Shown here: one piece after another, positions 23,477 through 33,645 of the stretch | Numbering within the stretch: the stretch's first letter is position 1 | Layout: each line of letters opens with the position of its first letter | Source: Pseudomonas oligotrophica | GTDB lineage: Bacteria; Pseudomonadota; Gammaproteobacteria; Pseudomonadales; Pseudomonadaceae | Direction: 5' to 3' | DNA length: 64,000 nt | Assembly: GCF_021726475.1 (NCBI RefSeq) | Contig: NZ_JAKJRU010000001.1 | Location: 620,001-684,000 of the forward strand | The notes under the pieces: generated by a model | Told to the model about the DNA's origin: nothing | What the model saw: the letters and a program-made list of their open reading frames with translations, nothing else | The model's database searches: none | Program-made: the position numbers and the translations under genes

Positions 23477-24369
23477 AGCTCGGTCACCAGGTCGAAGACC
23501 CGCGAGCGCCGGCCCAGGCGCTCGGTGAGGAAGTGCCCGCTGCCCACGGCGAAGGCGCGCTGCATCCAGCGGTCGCGGCCATCGAAGTTGGCGCTGAACA
23601 CGCTGCGCGCATGGGCCGTGCGGCGGTTGTCGATCAGCAGCAGGTCGCCCTGGCGCAGGCGCAGCGGCTCGGCGACCTGCCAGGCTACCGCGCGCAGCTG
23701 CTCGAGCCGCGCCCGTGCCGGCTCGCTGGCGGCCAGCATGAACTGCGGATCCAGGCGCAGGAACGGGCAGTCCGGGTCGCCGTAGAGCACGGTCTGGTGG
23801 CGGCCGATATCGATGCGCTGGTTCTTGCCGCGCGGGCCGTAGTCGCAGAGGAAGTTGTACGGCTCGCATAGGAAGAAGGCCTGCTCCTCGTGGCTCAAGT
23901 GCTCGAGGATGCGCTGCACCGAGGCGATGTAGGTGATGGCCTCGGCCGCCGGGTCCTGGCGCAGGCAGAGCAGCGCCAGGTAGTCCGGCAGCACGGCATG
24001 GAAGGCGTTCTCGGTGTGCAGCTCCAGTTCGGTGTCGAAACTGTCGGAGGTGGCGGCGCGGGCCTGGGCCTGCTGCGGGAAGAAATTGTTGACCAGGCTG
24101 CCATCGGACTCCTGGCGGTAGCCGATCGGCTCGCCGAGCAGCGCGGTGGCCTGCAGCAGCATCTGCTCGCTGCGCCGGTCGGGCTTGTCCAGCCGGGCAC
24201 GCGAGGGCGGCGTGGGCGGGATCTCGCCGATCGGCAGGTCTTTGAGCAGCAGGAAGCCCTGGCGATTGCCGAGCAGGCGGAACTCGAGGATCTGGGCGAT
24301 CTGCCCGGCGCTCAGGCCGCCGTGGCGGATGGCGGCGGACAGCAGGTGGTCATTTTGGTCGTCGAGCAT
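23473..24369 (-). CDS. Clavaminate-synthase-like Fe(II)/2-oxoglutarate oxygenase (TauD/TfdA superfamily)
   Basis: 298 residues from MLDDQND, which has GGAAGGATGAC directly upstream; an earlier in-frame ATG is proline/arginine-rich and unlikely. The facial triad appears as H118-x-E120 and H253. The HxE form, rather than HxD, is typical of the clavaminate synthase/arginine and asparagine hydroxylase branch. An arginine expected to bind 2-oxoglutarate lies nearby (DRWMQRAF). The likely reaction is hydroxylation of a free or carrier-bound amino acid. It is coupled to a LysE exporter and divergent from a LysR regulator. The substrate cannot be read from sequence. Confidence 0.85.
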   Translation of the reverse strand: MLDDQNDHLLSAAIRHGGLSAGQIAQILEFRLLGNRQGFLLLKDLPIGEIPPTPPSRARLDKPDRRSEQMLLQATALLGEPIGYRQESDGSLVNNFFPQQAQARAATSDSFDTELELHTENAFHAVLPDYLALLCLRQDPAAEAITYIASVQRILEHLSHEEQAFFLCEPYNFLCDYGPRGKNQRIDIGRHQTVLYGDPDCPFLRLDPQFMLAASEPARARLEQLRAVAWQVAEPLRLRQGDLLLIDNRRTAHARSVFSANFDGRDRWMQRAFAVGSGHFLTERLGRRSRVFDLVTEL

Positions 24370-24489
24370 GTCATCCTTCCCTGCGATTTTGATGGTCGGG
24401 CGCACGGCGAACCGGCGCCGGCGCAGTATTGGCGGCGGGCAGGGAGGTGGAAAAATGGAAAAAAGCAGCGGCAAGGATGAGTTTTAGTC

Positions 24490-25428
24490 ATGCCTGAACG
24501 GGACGGCCTCGCGCCGCGGATGCCGCCGCTGTATGCCCTGCGCGCCTTCGAGGTGGCTGCGCGGCTGGGTTCGTTCACCGCCGCCGGGCAGAGCCTGTGC
24601 ATCACCCAGAGCGCGGTGAGCCGGCACGTGCGCACCCTGGAGGAGAACCTCGGCTGCCAGCTGTTCGAACGGCGCGGCTCGCGGCTGTCGCTGACCGACG
24701 CCGGGCGGGTGCTGGCGCAGGAGCTGAAGGTGGGCTTTCGCGCCATCGAGAACGCCTGTATCGCCGTCAGCCGCCAGGAAGGCGCGCTGCGCCTGAAGGC
24801 GCCGAGCACGCTGACCATGCGCTGGCTGCTGGACGTGCTGGAGGCCTTCGGCCGCGAGCAGCCGCAGCGGCGCGTGCAACTGACCAGCGCCTGGATGGAC
24901 CTCGATTCGGTGGATTTCCACGGCGAGCCCTTCGATTGCGCGGTGTTGCTGGGCAACGGCAGCTTTCCGGCGGACTGGCAGCAACTCAAGCTGTTCGACG
25001 AGTGGCTGGTGCCGGTCTGCGCGCCGGTGCTGCTCGGCGAGCGGCCCTGGGATGCGGCGCGCCTGGCCCGCGCCGAGCTGATCCACCCGTCGCGCGATTG
25101 CCGCGACTGGCGCCGCTGGCTGGAGCGGGTCGGGCTTGGCGAGGCGATCGCCTGGCAGCAGGGCAAGCTGTTCGACACCCTGGAGCTCGGCATTTCCGCT
25201 GCGGCGCAGGGCCACGGGGTGTCGATCGGCGACCTGGCGCTGGTCGCCGCCGACCTGCGCCGCGGCAGCCTGGCGCTGCCGTTCGACCGTGCGGTGCGCT
25301 CGGGCGACAGCTACTACCTGGTCTGGCCGGCGCGCGGCGGTCGCCACCCGGTGCTGGCCCGGCTGAAGGACTACCTGCTGGCGCACCTGCCCGACGTTCG
25401 CGGCCTCGGTGTGCAACTGCTGGACTGA
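24490..25428 (+). CDS. LysR family transcriptional regulator (GcvA-like)
   Basis: 312 residues. The N-terminal winged helix (residues about 12-70: YALRAFEVAARLGSFTAAG, then ITQSAVSRHVRTLEENLG) is a standard LysR DNA-binding domain of the GcvA/AmpR type. The rest is a periplasmic-binding-like effector domain. The promoter region of 120 nt is shared with the divergent oxygenase-LysE pair, the usual arrangement for a LysR protein and its target. The likely inducer is the amino acid handled by that pair; this is inferred. Confidence 0.9.
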   Translation: MPERDGLAPRMPPLYALRAFEVAARLGSFTAAGQSLCITQSAVSRHVRTLEENLGCQLFERRGSRLSLTDAGRVLAQELKVGFRAIENACIAVSRQEGALRLKAPSTLTMRWLLDVLEAFGREQPQRRVQLTSAWMDLDSVDFHGEPFDCAVLLGNGSFPADWQQLKLFDEWLVPVCAPVLLGERPWDAARLARAELIHPSRDCRDWRRWLERVGLGEAIAWQQGKLFDTLELGISAAAQGHGVSIGDLALVAADLRRGSLALPFDRAVRSGDSYYLVWPARGGRHPVLARLKDYLLAHLPDVRGLGVQLLD

Positions 25429-25551
25429 TCGAGCATCCAGGCGCATGCGGGCGGCGGGGTAGACCTTCGCCACACAGTCATTGCCCGCCCCGGCCCCGGT
25501 AGGGGAAAATGGCCGCCTTTTTCTACGTACACCCCCGCAGGAGATTCAGCG

Positions 25552-27549
25552 ATGCCCAGCCGTCGTGAGCGAGCCAATGCCATCCGCGCCCTCAGCATGG
25601 ATGCCGTGCAGAAAGCCAACAGCGGCCACCCGGGTGCCCCCATGGGCATGGCGGACATCGCCGAAGTGCTCTGGCGCGACCACCTGAAGCACAGTCCGAC
25701 CAACCCGCAGTGGGCCGACCGCGATCGCTTCGTGCTGTCCAACGGCCACGGCTCGATGCTGATCTACTCGCTGCTGCACCTGACCGGCTACGACCTGTCC
25801 ATCGACGACCTGAAGAACTTCCGCCAGCTGCACAGCAAGACCCCGGGCCACCCGGAGTTCGGTTACACCGCCGGTGTCGAGACCACCACCGGGCCGCTGG
25901 GCCAGGGCCTGGCCAACGCTGTCGGTTTCGCCGTGGCCGAGAAGGTCATGGCGGCGCAGTTCAACCGCCCCGGCCACAACATCGTCGATCACAACACCTA
26001 CGTGTTCCTCGGCGACGGCTGCATGATGGAAGGCATCAGCCACGAAGTCTGCTCGCTGGCCGGCACGCTGGGCCTGAACAAGCTGATCGCCTTCTACGAT
26101 GACAATGGCATCTCCATCGATGGCGAGGTGCACGGCTGGTTCACCGATGACACCCCGCGCCGCTTCGAGGCCTATGGCTGGCAGGTGATCCGCAACGTCG
26201 ACGGTCACGACGCCGACGAGATCCAGATGGCCATCGAGACCGCGCGCAAGAGCGACCGGCCGACGCTGATCTGCTGCAAGACCATCATCGGCTTCGGCTC
26301 GCCGAACAAGCAGGGCAAGGAAGAGTCCCACGGCGCCGCCCTGGGTGAGGCCGAAATCGCCCTGACCCGCGAGGCTCTGGGCTGGAAGCACGGCCCCTTC
26401 GAGATTCCCGCGGAGATCTACGCCGAGTGGGACGCCAAGCAGAAGGGCGCCGACGCCGAGAACGAGTGGAACAAGCGCTTCGCCGCCTACGAGGCCGAAT
26501 TCCCCGCGCTGGCCGCCGAGTTCAAGCGGCGCATGGCCGGCGAGCTGCCGGCGGACTTCGCCGAGAAGGCCAGCGCCTTCATCCGCGAAGTCGCCGAGAA
26601 GGGCGAAACCATCGCCAGCCGCAAGGCCAGTCAGAACTGCCTGAACGCCTTCGGCCCGCTGCTGCCGGAGCTGCTCGGCGGCTCGGCGGACCTGGCCGGC
26701 TCCAACCTGACCCTGTGGAAGGGCTGCAAGCCGGTGGTGGCCGAGGATGCCTCGGGCAACTACATGTATTACGGCGTGCGCGAGTTCGGCATGGCCGCGA
26801 TCATGAACGGTGTCGCCCTGCACGGCGGCCTGATCCCCTACGGCGCGACCTTCCTGATGTTCATGGAATACGCACGCAACGCCGTGCGCATGTCGGCGCT
26901 GATGAAGCAGCGGGTGATCTACGTGTTCACCCACGACTCCATCGGCCTCGGCGAAGACGGCCCGACCCACCAGCCGGTCGAGCAGCTGGTCGCCCTGCGC
27001 ACCACGCCGAACCTGGATACCTGGCGTCCGGCCGACACGGTCGAGTCCGCGGTGGCCTGGAAGCACGCCCTCGAGCGCAAGGACGGCCCGAGCGCGCTGA
27101 TCTTCTCGCGGCAGAACCTGCCGTTCCATGTACGCGACAACGAAACCGAAGCGGCCATCGCCCGCGGCGGCTACATCCTGAAGAACTGCGCCGGCGAGCC
27201 CGAGCTGATCCTCATCGCCACCGGTTCGGAAGTCAGCCTGGCGGTGCAGGCCGCCGACAAGCTGACCGAGCAGGGCCGCAAGGTGCGTGTCGTCTCCATG
27301 CCTTGCACCAGCGTGTTCGACGCCCAGGACGCGGCCTACAAGCAGCTGGTGCTGCCGGTGGAAGTCGGTGCGCGCATCGCCATCGAGGCGGCGCATGCGG
27401 ACTACTGGTACAAGTACGTCGGTCTCGACGGCCGCATCATCGGCATGACCACCTACGGCGAGTCGGCCCCGGCCAACCAGCTGTTCGAGGAGTTCGGCTT
27501 CACCGTCGACAACATCCTCGCGGTGGCCGAAGAGCTGCTGGAAGACTGA
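25552..27549 (+). CDS. tkt: Transketolase
   Basis: 665 residues, full length. It starts [19 protein letters not shown] with an AGGAG SD. Signatures: [18 protein letters not shown], the thiamine-diphosphate motif [10 protein letters not shown] leading to DDNGISIDG, and the second transketolase signature GEDGPTHQP. It transfers two-carbon ketol units in the pentose phosphate and Entner-Doudoroff-linked sugar pathways, in the cytoplasm. First gene of the tkt-epd-pgk-fba run. Confidence 0.97.
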   Translation: MPSRRERANAIRALSMDAVQKANSGHPGAPMGMADIAEVLWRDHLKHSPTNPQWADRDRFVLSNGHGSMLIYSLLHLTGYDLSIDDLKNFRQLHSKTPGHPEFGYTAGVETTTGPLGQGLANAVGFAVAEKVMAAQFNRPGHNIVDHNTYVFLGDGCMMEGISHEVCSLAGTLGLNKLIAFYDDNGISIDGEVHGWFTDDTPRRFEAYGWQVIRNVDGHDADEIQMAIETARKSDRPTLICCKTIIGFGSPNKQGKEESHGAALGEAEIALTREALGWKHGPFEIPAEIYAEWDAKQKGADAENEWNKRFAAYEAEFPALAAEFKRRMAGELPADFAEKASAFIREVAEKGETIASRKASQNCLNAFGPLLPELLGGSADLAGSNLTLWKGCKPVVAEDASGNYMYYGVREFGMAAIMNGVALHGGLIPYGATFLMFMEYARNAVRMSALMKQRVIYVFTHDSIGLGEDGPTHQPVEQLVALRTTPNLDTWRPADTVESAVAWKHALERKDGPSALIFSRQNLPFHVRDNETEAAIARGGYILKNCAGEPELILIATGSEVSLAVQAADKLTEQGRKVRVVSMPCTSVFDAQDAAYKQLVLPVEVGARIAIEAAHADYWYKYVGLDGRIIGMTTYGESAPANQLFEEFGFTVDNILAVAEELLED

Positions 27550-27557
27550 ATCGAGCG

Positions 27558-27640
27558 GCGGTGGATGACCCTGGTCATCCACCCTACGTCACGCCCCCTT
27601 GCGTAGGGTGGAAAACCCGCGCAGCGGTTTTCCACCGCCA
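27558..27640. repeat. REP-like double palindrome between tkt and epd
   Basis: Two hairpins with 11-bp arms: GGTGGATGACC/GGTCATCCACC at 27560-27583 and GGTGGAAAACC/GGTTTTCCACC at 27607-27636. Inner CCCTACG and CGTAGGG blocks face each other, so the whole is a head-to-head pair. The GTAGGGTGGA core resembles dispersed intergenic palindromes of pseudomonads. It may stabilise or punctuate the tkt-epd mRNA. No second copy was seen in the window. Confidence 0.7.
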
Positions 27641-27655
27641 GGATCGACGACCCCC

Positions 27656-28702
27656 ATGGCCAACGCCCGTCCCTATCGCGTCGCTCTCAACGGCTACGGC
27701 CGCATCGGTCGCTGCGTGCTGCGCGCTTTCTACGAGCGCGGCGCGGCCTTCGATTTTCAGTTCGTTGCCCTCAACGACCTGGCCGACATGGCCAGCCTGG
27801 AATACCTCACCCGCTTCGATTCCACCCACGGCCGCTTTCCCGGCGAAGTGGGCGTGGACGGCGATTGCCTGCATCTGAACGGGCACTGCGTGAAGGTGCT
27901 GCGCGAGTCGACGCCGGAAGCCATCGATTGGCGCGCGCTGGGCGTCGACCTGGTGCTGGAGTGCTCCGGCGCCTACACCAGCCGTGCCGATGGCGAGCGC
28001 TTCATCAAAGCCGGTGTGCCGCGGGTACTGTTTTCCCAGCCGATGGCCAGCGCGGCGGATGTCGACGCCACCGTGGTGATGGGCATCAACCAGGGGCAGC
28101 TGAGCGGCACCGAGCGGCTGGTGTCCAACGCCTCCTGCACCACCAATTGCGGCGTGCCGCTGCTCAAGCTGCTCAACGATGCGGTGGGCATCGAGTTCGC
28201 CTCGATCACCACCATCCACTCGGCGATGAACGACCAGCCGGTGATCGACGCCTACCATCACGATGACCTGCGCCGCACTCGCTCGGCCTTCCAGTCGGTG
28301 ATTCCGGTGTCCACCGGCCTGGCAAAAGGTATCGAACGCCTGCTGCCGGAACTCTCCGGGCGGATTCAGGCCAAAGCCGTGCGGGTGCCGACGGTGAACG
28401 TCTCCTGCCTGGACATCACGCTGCAGACGGCGCGCGATACCGATGCGCAGACCATCAACAAGGTGCTGCGCGAGGCCGCCGAAAGCGGCCCGTTGCAGGG
28501 GTTGCTGGCCTACACGGAGTTGCCGCATGCCAGTTGCGACTTCAACCACGACCCGCATTCGGCGATCGTCGACGGCAGCCTGACCCGCGCCTCCGGCCCG
28601 CGCCTGGTGAACCTGCTGGCCTGGTTCGACAACGAATGGGGGTTCGCCAACCGCATGCTCGACGTCACCGACCATTACCTGCGCGTGGCCCATCGCCCGT
28701 AG
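27656..28702 (+). CDS. epd: D-erythrose-4-phosphate dehydrogenase (GapA-like)
   Basis: 348 residues from [19 protein letters not shown]; an in-frame ATG 57 nt upstream lies in the repeat element. It has the NAD-binding GYGRIGRC motif, the catalytic cysteine in [10 protein letters not shown] and [12 protein letters not shown] near the end. Position between tkt and pgk is that of epd, which oxidises erythrose 4-phosphate toward pyridoxal phosphate synthesis. A glycolytic GAPDH role is possible, but the sequence around the cysteine and the gene order favour Epd. Confidence 0.88.
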   Translation: MANARPYRVALNGYGRIGRCVLRAFYERGAAFDFQFVALNDLADMASLEYLTRFDSTHGRFPGEVGVDGDCLHLNGHCVKVLRESTPEAIDWRALGVDLVLECSGAYTSRADGERFIKAGVPRVLFSQPMASAADVDATVVMGINQGQLSGTERLVSNASCTTNCGVPLLKLLNDAVGIEFASITTIHSAMNDQPVIDAYHHDDLRRTRSAFQSVIPVSTGLAKGIERLLPELSGRIQAKAVRVPTVNVSCLDITLQTARDTDAQTINKVLREAAESGPLQGLLAYTELPHASCDFNHDPHSAIVDGSLTRASGPRLVNLLAWFDNEWGFANRMLDVTDHYLRVAHRP

Positions 28703-28751
28703 CGGCACGCGCTTGCAACATCGCTGCTTCTCGACCTTAAGGAAGACCAAC

Positions 28752-29912
28752 ATGACCATTTTGAAGATGACCGATCTCGACCTCCAGGGTAAGCGCGTGC
28801 TGATCCGCGAGGACCTCAACGTGCCGGTGAAGGATGGCGCGGTGAAGAGCGATGCGCGCATCCTGGCTTCGTTGCCGACCATCAAGCTGGCGCTGGAAAA
28901 AGGCGCCGCGGTGCTGGTCTGCTCGCACCTGGGTCGTCCTGAAGAGGGCGTCTACAGTGAGGAAGACAGCCTCAAGCCGGTCGCCGACTACCTGTCCAAG
29001 GCCCTCGGCCGTGAGGTGCCGCTGGTCAAGGATTACCTGGACGGTGTCGAGGTCCAGCCGGGCGAGCTGGTGCTGCTGGAGAACGTGCGCTTCAACAAGG
29101 GCGAGAAGAAGAACACCGACGAGCTGGCGCAGAAGTACGCTGCCCTCTGCGACGTCTTCGTCATGGACGCCTTCGGCACCGCCCACCGTGCCCAGGGCTC
29201 GACTCATGGCGTGGCCAAGTTCGCCAAGGTCGCCTGTGCCGGCCCGCTGCTGGCCGCCGAGCTGGACGCGTTGGGCAAGGCGCTGGACAAGCCGCAGCGG
29301 CCGATGGTGGCCATCGTCGCCGGCTCCAAGGTATCGACCAAGCTCGACGTGCTGACCTCGCTGGCCGACATCTGCGACCAGCTGATCGTCGGTGGCGGCA
29401 TCGCCAACACCTTCCTCGCCGCGGCCGGCTACAAGGTCGGCAAGTCGCTGCACGAGGCCGATCTGATCGACACCGCCAAGGCCATCGCGGCCAAGGTCGC
29501 CGTGCCGCTGCCGGTGGACGTGGTGGTCGCCAAGGAGTTCGCCGAGAGCGCCGAGGCCACGGTCAAGGCCATCGGCGATGTGGCCGACGACGACATGATC
29601 CTCGACATCGGCCCGAAGACCGCGGCCATGTTCGGCGAGATGCTCAAGGCCTCGCAGACCATTCTCTGGAACGGCCCGGTCGGCGTATTCGAATTCGACC
29701 AGTTCGGCAACGGCACCCAGGTGCTGGCCCAGGCCATCGCCCAGAGCCCGGCGTTCTCCATCGCCGGCGGTGGCGACACCCTGGCGGCCATCGACAAGTA
29801 CGGCGTTGCCGAGCAGATCTCCTATATTTCCACCGGTGGCGGCGCCTTCCTCGAGTTCGTCGAGGGCAAGGTGCTGCCGGCCGTGGAAGTGCTGGAACAG
29901 CGCGCCCAGTGA
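28752..29912 (+). CDS. pgk: Phosphoglycerate kinase
   Basis: 386 residues from [16 protein letters not shown] behind AAGGAAG. It carries RxDLNVP at the start ([11 protein letters not shown]), [10 protein letters not shown], and the nucleotide-site GGGDTLAAI near the end. It interconverts 1,3-bisphosphoglycerate and 3-phosphoglycerate with ATP. It follows epd by 49 nt on the same strand. Confidence 0.97.
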   Translation: MTILKMTDLDLQGKRVLIREDLNVPVKDGAVKSDARILASLPTIKLALEKGAAVLVCSHLGRPEEGVYSEEDSLKPVADYLSKALGREVPLVKDYLDGVEVQPGELVLLENVRFNKGEKKNTDELAQKYAALCDVFVMDAFGTAHRAQGSTHGVAKFAKVACAGPLLAAELDALGKALDKPQRPMVAIVAGSKVSTKLDVLTSLADICDQLIVGGGIANTFLAAAGYKVGKSLHEADLIDTAKAIAAKVAVPLPVDVVVAKEFAESAEATVKAIGDVADDDMILDIGPKTAAMFGEMLKASQTILWNGPVGVFEFDQFGNGTQVLAQAIAQSPAFSIAGGGDTLAAIDKYGVAEQISYISTGGGAFLEFVEGKVLPAVEVLEQRAQ

Positions 29913-30023
29913 GCCGCCGCGGCGCGGACGCGCCTTGCGCTCCGCGCCGTTGCGATGGCGGCGAAACGCTGGCAGGCCCGCGTGGTCTGTAGTTCAGTCA
30001 CGCACCAGCACGGGAGATGGCTC

Positions 30024-30215
30024 ATGCGTTTCGCCCTGATTACCGCGTCTGTCCTGGCGCTGGCCGGTTGTGCCGGCGGTGGCCCCGATTCGGCCTGCGA
30101 GGTCATCGACCCGCCGCCGGCCAGCACGCCCACCGCGCAGGACAGCCAGCGCCTGGAGATGCAGAGCACCGGCGATCCGACCGCGCCGATTGTCGATGAC
30201 CCGCAGGACTGTTGA
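30024..30215 (+). CDS. Small lipoprotein of unknown function
   Basis: 63 residues after GGGAG. A lipobox (LALAGC) gives an acylated cysteine at residue 16. The rest is a short Pro/Thr/Asp-rich tail with two more cysteines. No family recognised. It lies between pgk and fba, 22 nt before the MliC-like gene, and is probably co-transcribed with it. Confidence 0.65.
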   Translation: MRFALITASVLALAGCAGGGPDSACEVIDPPPASTPTAQDSQRLEMQSTGDPTAPIVDDPQDC

Positions 30216-30237
30216 GCCGTTTGCGCCAGGGAGTGCC

Positions 30238-30573
30238 ATGAAAGCGTTGCGAGTGATGTTCCTGGGCCTGCCGCTGTTGGCCGGCTGCGCCCACTGGCAG
30301 GCCGGGCCGGATGCACCCTTCGTGCGCTGGAAGTGCCAGGGCGGCCAGCACATTGCCTGGCGTTATGCCGACAAGGCGCGCAGCGCCGTCGACCTGCGGG
30401 TCGGCGACGACGCCACGATCCATCGGTTGCGCAAGGAACCTGCCACGCTCGGGACTTTCTATAGCGACGGCAATGTCGCGTTCCACGACAAGGGCAGCAC
30501 CGCCCTGGTGTATCGCGTCGCGGACGACAGGCTGCTGGCCCACGGCTGCAGCGCATCGCTGGTGAATTTCTAG
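30238..30573 (+). CDS. MliC-like lysozyme inhibitor lipoprotein
   Basis: 111 residues. A lipobox (LLAGC) gives a lipidated cysteine at residue 17. The mature domain follows the MliC pattern: [14 protein letters not shown] near the start, a [19 protein letters not shown] segment and a closing cysteine (HGC) that would form a disulfide with the first. MliC proteins inhibit c-type lysozymes from the outer membrane. The match is read by eye, so the family call is moderate. Confidence 0.7.
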   Translation: MKALRVMFLGLPLLAGCAHWQAGPDAPFVRWKCQGGQHIAWRYADKARSAVDLRVGDDATIHRLRKEPATLGTFYSDGNVAFHDKGSTALVYRVADDRLLAHGCSASLVNF

Positions 30574-30721
30574 CGAGGCAGCCGGGCGAACACCCGGTGC
30601 GGACTGGCATTTGCCGGTGCCGCCACTACAATGCCGCGCCGCATGCGCCACGCTTGAACCGCGTCGGCCAGTGCGGCAGGCTCTACACGATCACACGACC
30701 CCTACCGGGAGAAAGGAAAAC

Positions 30722-31786
30722 ATGGCACTGATCAGCATGCGCCAGTTGCTCGACCACGCCGCCGAATTCGGCTACGGCGTGCCGGCCTTCAACGTCAACA
30801 ATCTCGAGCAGATGCGCGCCATCATGGAAGCGGCCGACAAGACCGATTCCCCGGTTATCGTCCAGGCTTCGGCCGGTGCCCGCAAATATGCCGGCGCGCC
30901 GTTCCTGCGCCACCTGATCCTGGCGGCGATCGAGGAATTCCCGCACATCCCGGTGTGCATGCACCAGGACCACGGCACCAGCCCGGACGTCTGTCAGCGC
31001 TCGATCCAGCTGGGTTTCAGCTCGGTGATGATGGACGGCTCGCTGAAGGCGGACGGCAAGACCCCGGCCGACTATGACTACAACGTGCGCGTGACCCAGC
31101 AGACCGTGGCCTTCGCGCATGCCTGCGGCGTCTCCGTGGAAGGCGAGCTGGGTTGCCTGGGCAGCCTGGAAACCGGCATGGCCGGCGAGGAAGACGGCGT
31201 CGGCGCCGAGGGCGTGCTCGATCACAGCCAGCTGCTGACCGATCCGGAAGAAGCCGCCGACTTCGTCGCCAAGACCAAGGTCGACGCCCTGGCGATCGCC
31301 ATCGGCACCAGCCACGGCGCCTACAAGTTCACCAAGCCGCCTACCGGCGACACCCTGTCGATCCAGCGCATCAAGGAAATCCACGCGCGCATCCCGGATA
31401 CCCACCTGGTGATGCACGGTTCCTCCTCGGTGCCGCAGGAGTGGCTGAAGATCATCAACGAGTACGGCGGCGAGATCGGCGAAACCTACGGCGTGCCGGT
31501 CGAGGAGATCGTCGAGGGCATCAAGTACGGCGTGCGCAAGGTCAATATCGACACCGACCTGCGCCTGGCCTCCACCGGCGCGATCCGCGAGTTCCTGGCC
31601 AAGAACCCCAGCGAGTTCGACCCGCGCAAGTACCTGGCCAAGACCGTCGCCGCCATGCGCGACATCTGCATCGCCCGCTACGAAGCCTTCGGCACCGCCG
31701 GCAATGCCAGCAAGATCAAGCCGATCTCGCTGGAAGGCATGTTCCAGCGCTACGCCAGCGGCGAGCTCGACCCCAAGGTCAACTGA
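30722..31786 (+). CDS. fba: Fructose-bisphosphate aldolase, class II
   Basis: 354 residues from [17 protein letters not shown] behind GGAGAAAGG. The zinc site HQDHG and the GTSHGAYKF and MHGSSSVP segments are class II features of the longer CbbA/FbaA-like type used by pseudomonads. It condenses glyceraldehyde 3-phosphate and dihydroxyacetone phosphate, which is important for gluconeogenesis. Last gene of the carbon-flow run, followed by a strong terminator. Confidence 0.96.
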   Translation: MALISMRQLLDHAAEFGYGVPAFNVNNLEQMRAIMEAADKTDSPVIVQASAGARKYAGAPFLRHLILAAIEEFPHIPVCMHQDHGTSPDVCQRSIQLGFSSVMMDGSLKADGKTPADYDYNVRVTQQTVAFAHACGVSVEGELGCLGSLETGMAGEEDGVGAEGVLDHSQLLTDPEEAADFVAKTKVDALAIAIGTSHGAYKFTKPPTGDTLSIQRIKEIHARIPDTHLVMHGSSSVPQEWLKIINEYGGEIGETYGVPVEEIVEGIKYGVRKVNIDTDLRLASTGAIREFLAKNPSEFDPRKYLAKTVAAMRDICIARYEAFGTAGNASKIKPISLEGMFQRYASGELDPKVN

Positions 31787-31799
31787 GCCGCCGAGCCGA

Positions 31800-31831
31800 A
31801 CGAAGCCCGCGAAAGCGGGCTTCGTCTTTTC
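31800..31831 (+). terminator. Rho-independent terminator of fba
   Basis: 11-bp stem (ACGAAGCCCGC and its complement) with a GAAA tetraloop, followed by CTTTT. Confidence 0.88.
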
Positions 31832-31862
31832 CGGGCCTGGCGCCGATGGCGCTGCGCGGCAG

Positions 31863-32267
31863 TTAGTGCGCCGCAGCGTCGCCGGCCAGCACCTGCTGGA
31901 TCTGGCTGCGCAGCGAGTCCAGCGAGAAGGGCTTGGCCAGCACCGGTGCCGAGCGGGCCACGCTGCTGCCGGTCTCGTAGATCTCGATCGGGTAGCCGCT
32001 GATGAAGATCACCTTCATCTCGGGGCGCAGCTTCAGCGCCGGCTCGGCGATCGCCACGCCGGACACGCCGCCCGGCAGGCGGAAGTCGGTGACCAGCAGG
32101 TCCAGATGTGGCTTGCTGGCGAGGATCTCGAAGGCGCGCTTGGCGCAGTCGGCCTCGAGCACCCGGTAGCCCTCGCCGGCCAGGTAGTCGGCGAGCAGAT
32201 CGAGGATGTGCGGCTCGTCCTCGACGAGCAGGACGACTTTGGTTTCGCGGGTGTTCATCACTGCCAT
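31863..32267 (-). CDS. Single-domain response regulator (CheY-like receiver)
   Basis: 134 residues forming one receiver domain and nothing more. The acidic pocket (LLVEDEPH), the phosphorylated Asp in LVTDFRLPGG and the lysine in LAKPFS are intact. The start MAVMNTRETK follows a GAAAG stretch; MNTRE three codons on is an alternative. There is no output domain, so it must act by protein contact or phosphotransfer. The partner kinase is not adjacent. Confidence 0.85.
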   Translation of the reverse strand: MAVMNTRETKVVLLVEDEPHILDLLADYLAGEGYRVLEADCAKRAFEILASKPHLDLLVTDFRLPGGVSGVAIAEPALKLRPEMKVIFISGYPIEIYETGSSVARSAPVLAKPFSLDSLRSQIQQVLAGDAAAH

Positions 32268-32511
32268 GGGCTTTCTCGAACTTCGAGCAGGTTGTGTGTG
32301 CTGCAAGCACTTCAGCAACAATCGGAGCAACAATTGGGCCTGTTCGCCTCGGCCAAAGTTCAGCACGCCAGCCGGGCGGTAGCGGGCGAGTGCTGCCCGG
32401 CCGGCCGGAGCCTCGTCGCAGTATGCAACGCCGAGATTACAACGGTGAACTCGCAGGCCGGCCGACTGCTACTAAGGTAGCCTGCGGCCCCTGCCATCGG
32501 ACGGAGCACGC

Positions 32512-33138
32512 ATGAACCGCAAACAACCCTGGGTCGGCGTGGCGCAACGCACGCTGGAGCACTACCGCAGCAATGCCGAGGCGTTCCGCGAAGGCACCCG
32601 CGATCACGACGTCAGCCAGAACATCCAGGCGCTGCTGCGCCATCTGCCCGGTGACCGGCGGCTGCGCATCCTCGACCTCGGCTGCGGGCCGGGGCGCGAC
32701 CTCAGGGCCTTCCGTGCCCTCGGCCACGAGGCCATCGGGCTGGATGCCACCGAACCCTTCGTCGAGATGGCGCGCCGTGAGAGCGGCTGCGAGGTGTGGC
32801 AGCAGAACCTGCTGGCGCTCGCGCTGCCGGCCGCGCACTTCGACGGGGTCTTCGCCAATGCGGTGCTGTTCCACGTGCCCAGCGCCGAGCTGCCGCGGGT
32901 GCTGGGGGCGTTGCACGACACCCTCAGGCCCGGCGGCGTGCTGTTCTGCTCCAACCCGCGGGGCGACAACCAGGAAGGCTGGCAGGGCGAGCGCTATGGC
33001 GTCTGGTACGACTGGCCGCGCTGGCGCCGGCTGGTCGAGGCGGCCGGCTTCGAGGCGCTGGAACACTACTACCGGCCGCCCGGCCTGCCCCGCGCGCAGC
33101 AGCCCTGGCTGGCCAGCCTGTGGCGCCGCGCAGTGTGA
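32512..33138 (+). CDS. Class I SAM-dependent methyltransferase
   Basis: 208 residues. The SAM-binding motif LDLGCGPGRDL is at residues 54-64, followed by an acidic second motif (GLDATEPFVEMA) and motif IV (FDGVFANAVLFHV). The C-terminal domain resembles the UbiE/Tam-like small-molecule methyltransferases. The SD is CGGAG. The substrate is unknown. It has its own 240-nt upstream gap shared with the divergent receiver gene. Confidence 0.82.
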   Translation: MNRKQPWVGVAQRTLEHYRSNAEAFREGTRDHDVSQNIQALLRHLPGDRRLRILDLGCGPGRDLRAFRALGHEAIGLDATEPFVEMARRESGCEVWQQNLLALALPAAHFDGVFANAVLFHVPSAELPRVLGALHDTLRPGGVLFCSNPRGDNQEGWQGERYGVWYDWPRWRRLVEAAGFEALEHYYRPPGLPRAQQPWLASLWRRAV

Positions 33139-33309
33139 CGAGTGCCGCAGTTTGCAAGCCGCTGCCCTGGCGATCTTGCGTTATGCAATGTGCCTTTGTT
33201 ATGCCAGTTTATATAAGTACCTGATTTACATGAATTTTATCTAGGCGGACAGGCTGGCATGATCGCTGCTCTGTGCTCGGGTGCTGGAAACCAACCGGAG
33301 TACATAACA

Positions 33310-33588
33310 ATGACCGCTGCACAGCAATTCCTGACTGCCGCATTTCCCGAGTTCGACGTATCGACCACCCCGCGCCCGGACGGTGGCCTGCTGCTGACGC
33401 TGCGCAATGACGATCAGGTGATCGCCAAGCGTGCCGTCTCGCGCGGGCAGACCTCCTCGGCCGCCCAGCTGGAATGGCTGGTGAGTTCGATTCGCCGCGA
33501 CCTGGCATTGGAAGCCGGAATGTCCCCAGCCATCGCCCACCTGCAGAGCCAGAGCCGCACCGGCCTGCCCACCTACGAATACGCCTGA
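33310..33588 (+). CDS. DUF3509 family protein
   Basis: 92 residues from MTAAQQFLTAAF behind GGAG. The conserved layout (LTLRNDDQVIAKRAVS, QLEWLVSSIRRDLAL and a short polar tail) fits DUF3509, a family largely restricted to Pseudomonas with no assigned role. No signal peptide or membrane segment. The upstream 170 nt is unusually AT-rich for this window and probably holds the promoter. Confidence 0.75.
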   Translation: MTAAQQFLTAAFPEFDVSTTPRPDGGLLLTLRNDDQVIAKRAVSRGQTSSAAQLEWLVSSIRRDLALEAGMSPAIAHLQSQSRTGLPTYEYA

Positions 33589-33645
33589 TGCCGGACCCGG
33601 GGGGAGGGAGGCTCCCGGGTCGCCGCCAAGCCTGGAGGATCAACG

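Noticed and set aside
29955..30023. Upstream in-frame extension of the 63-residue lipoprotein
   Set aside because: It would move the lipobox away from the N-terminus; the internal ATG has an SD and gives a proper lipoprotein signal.
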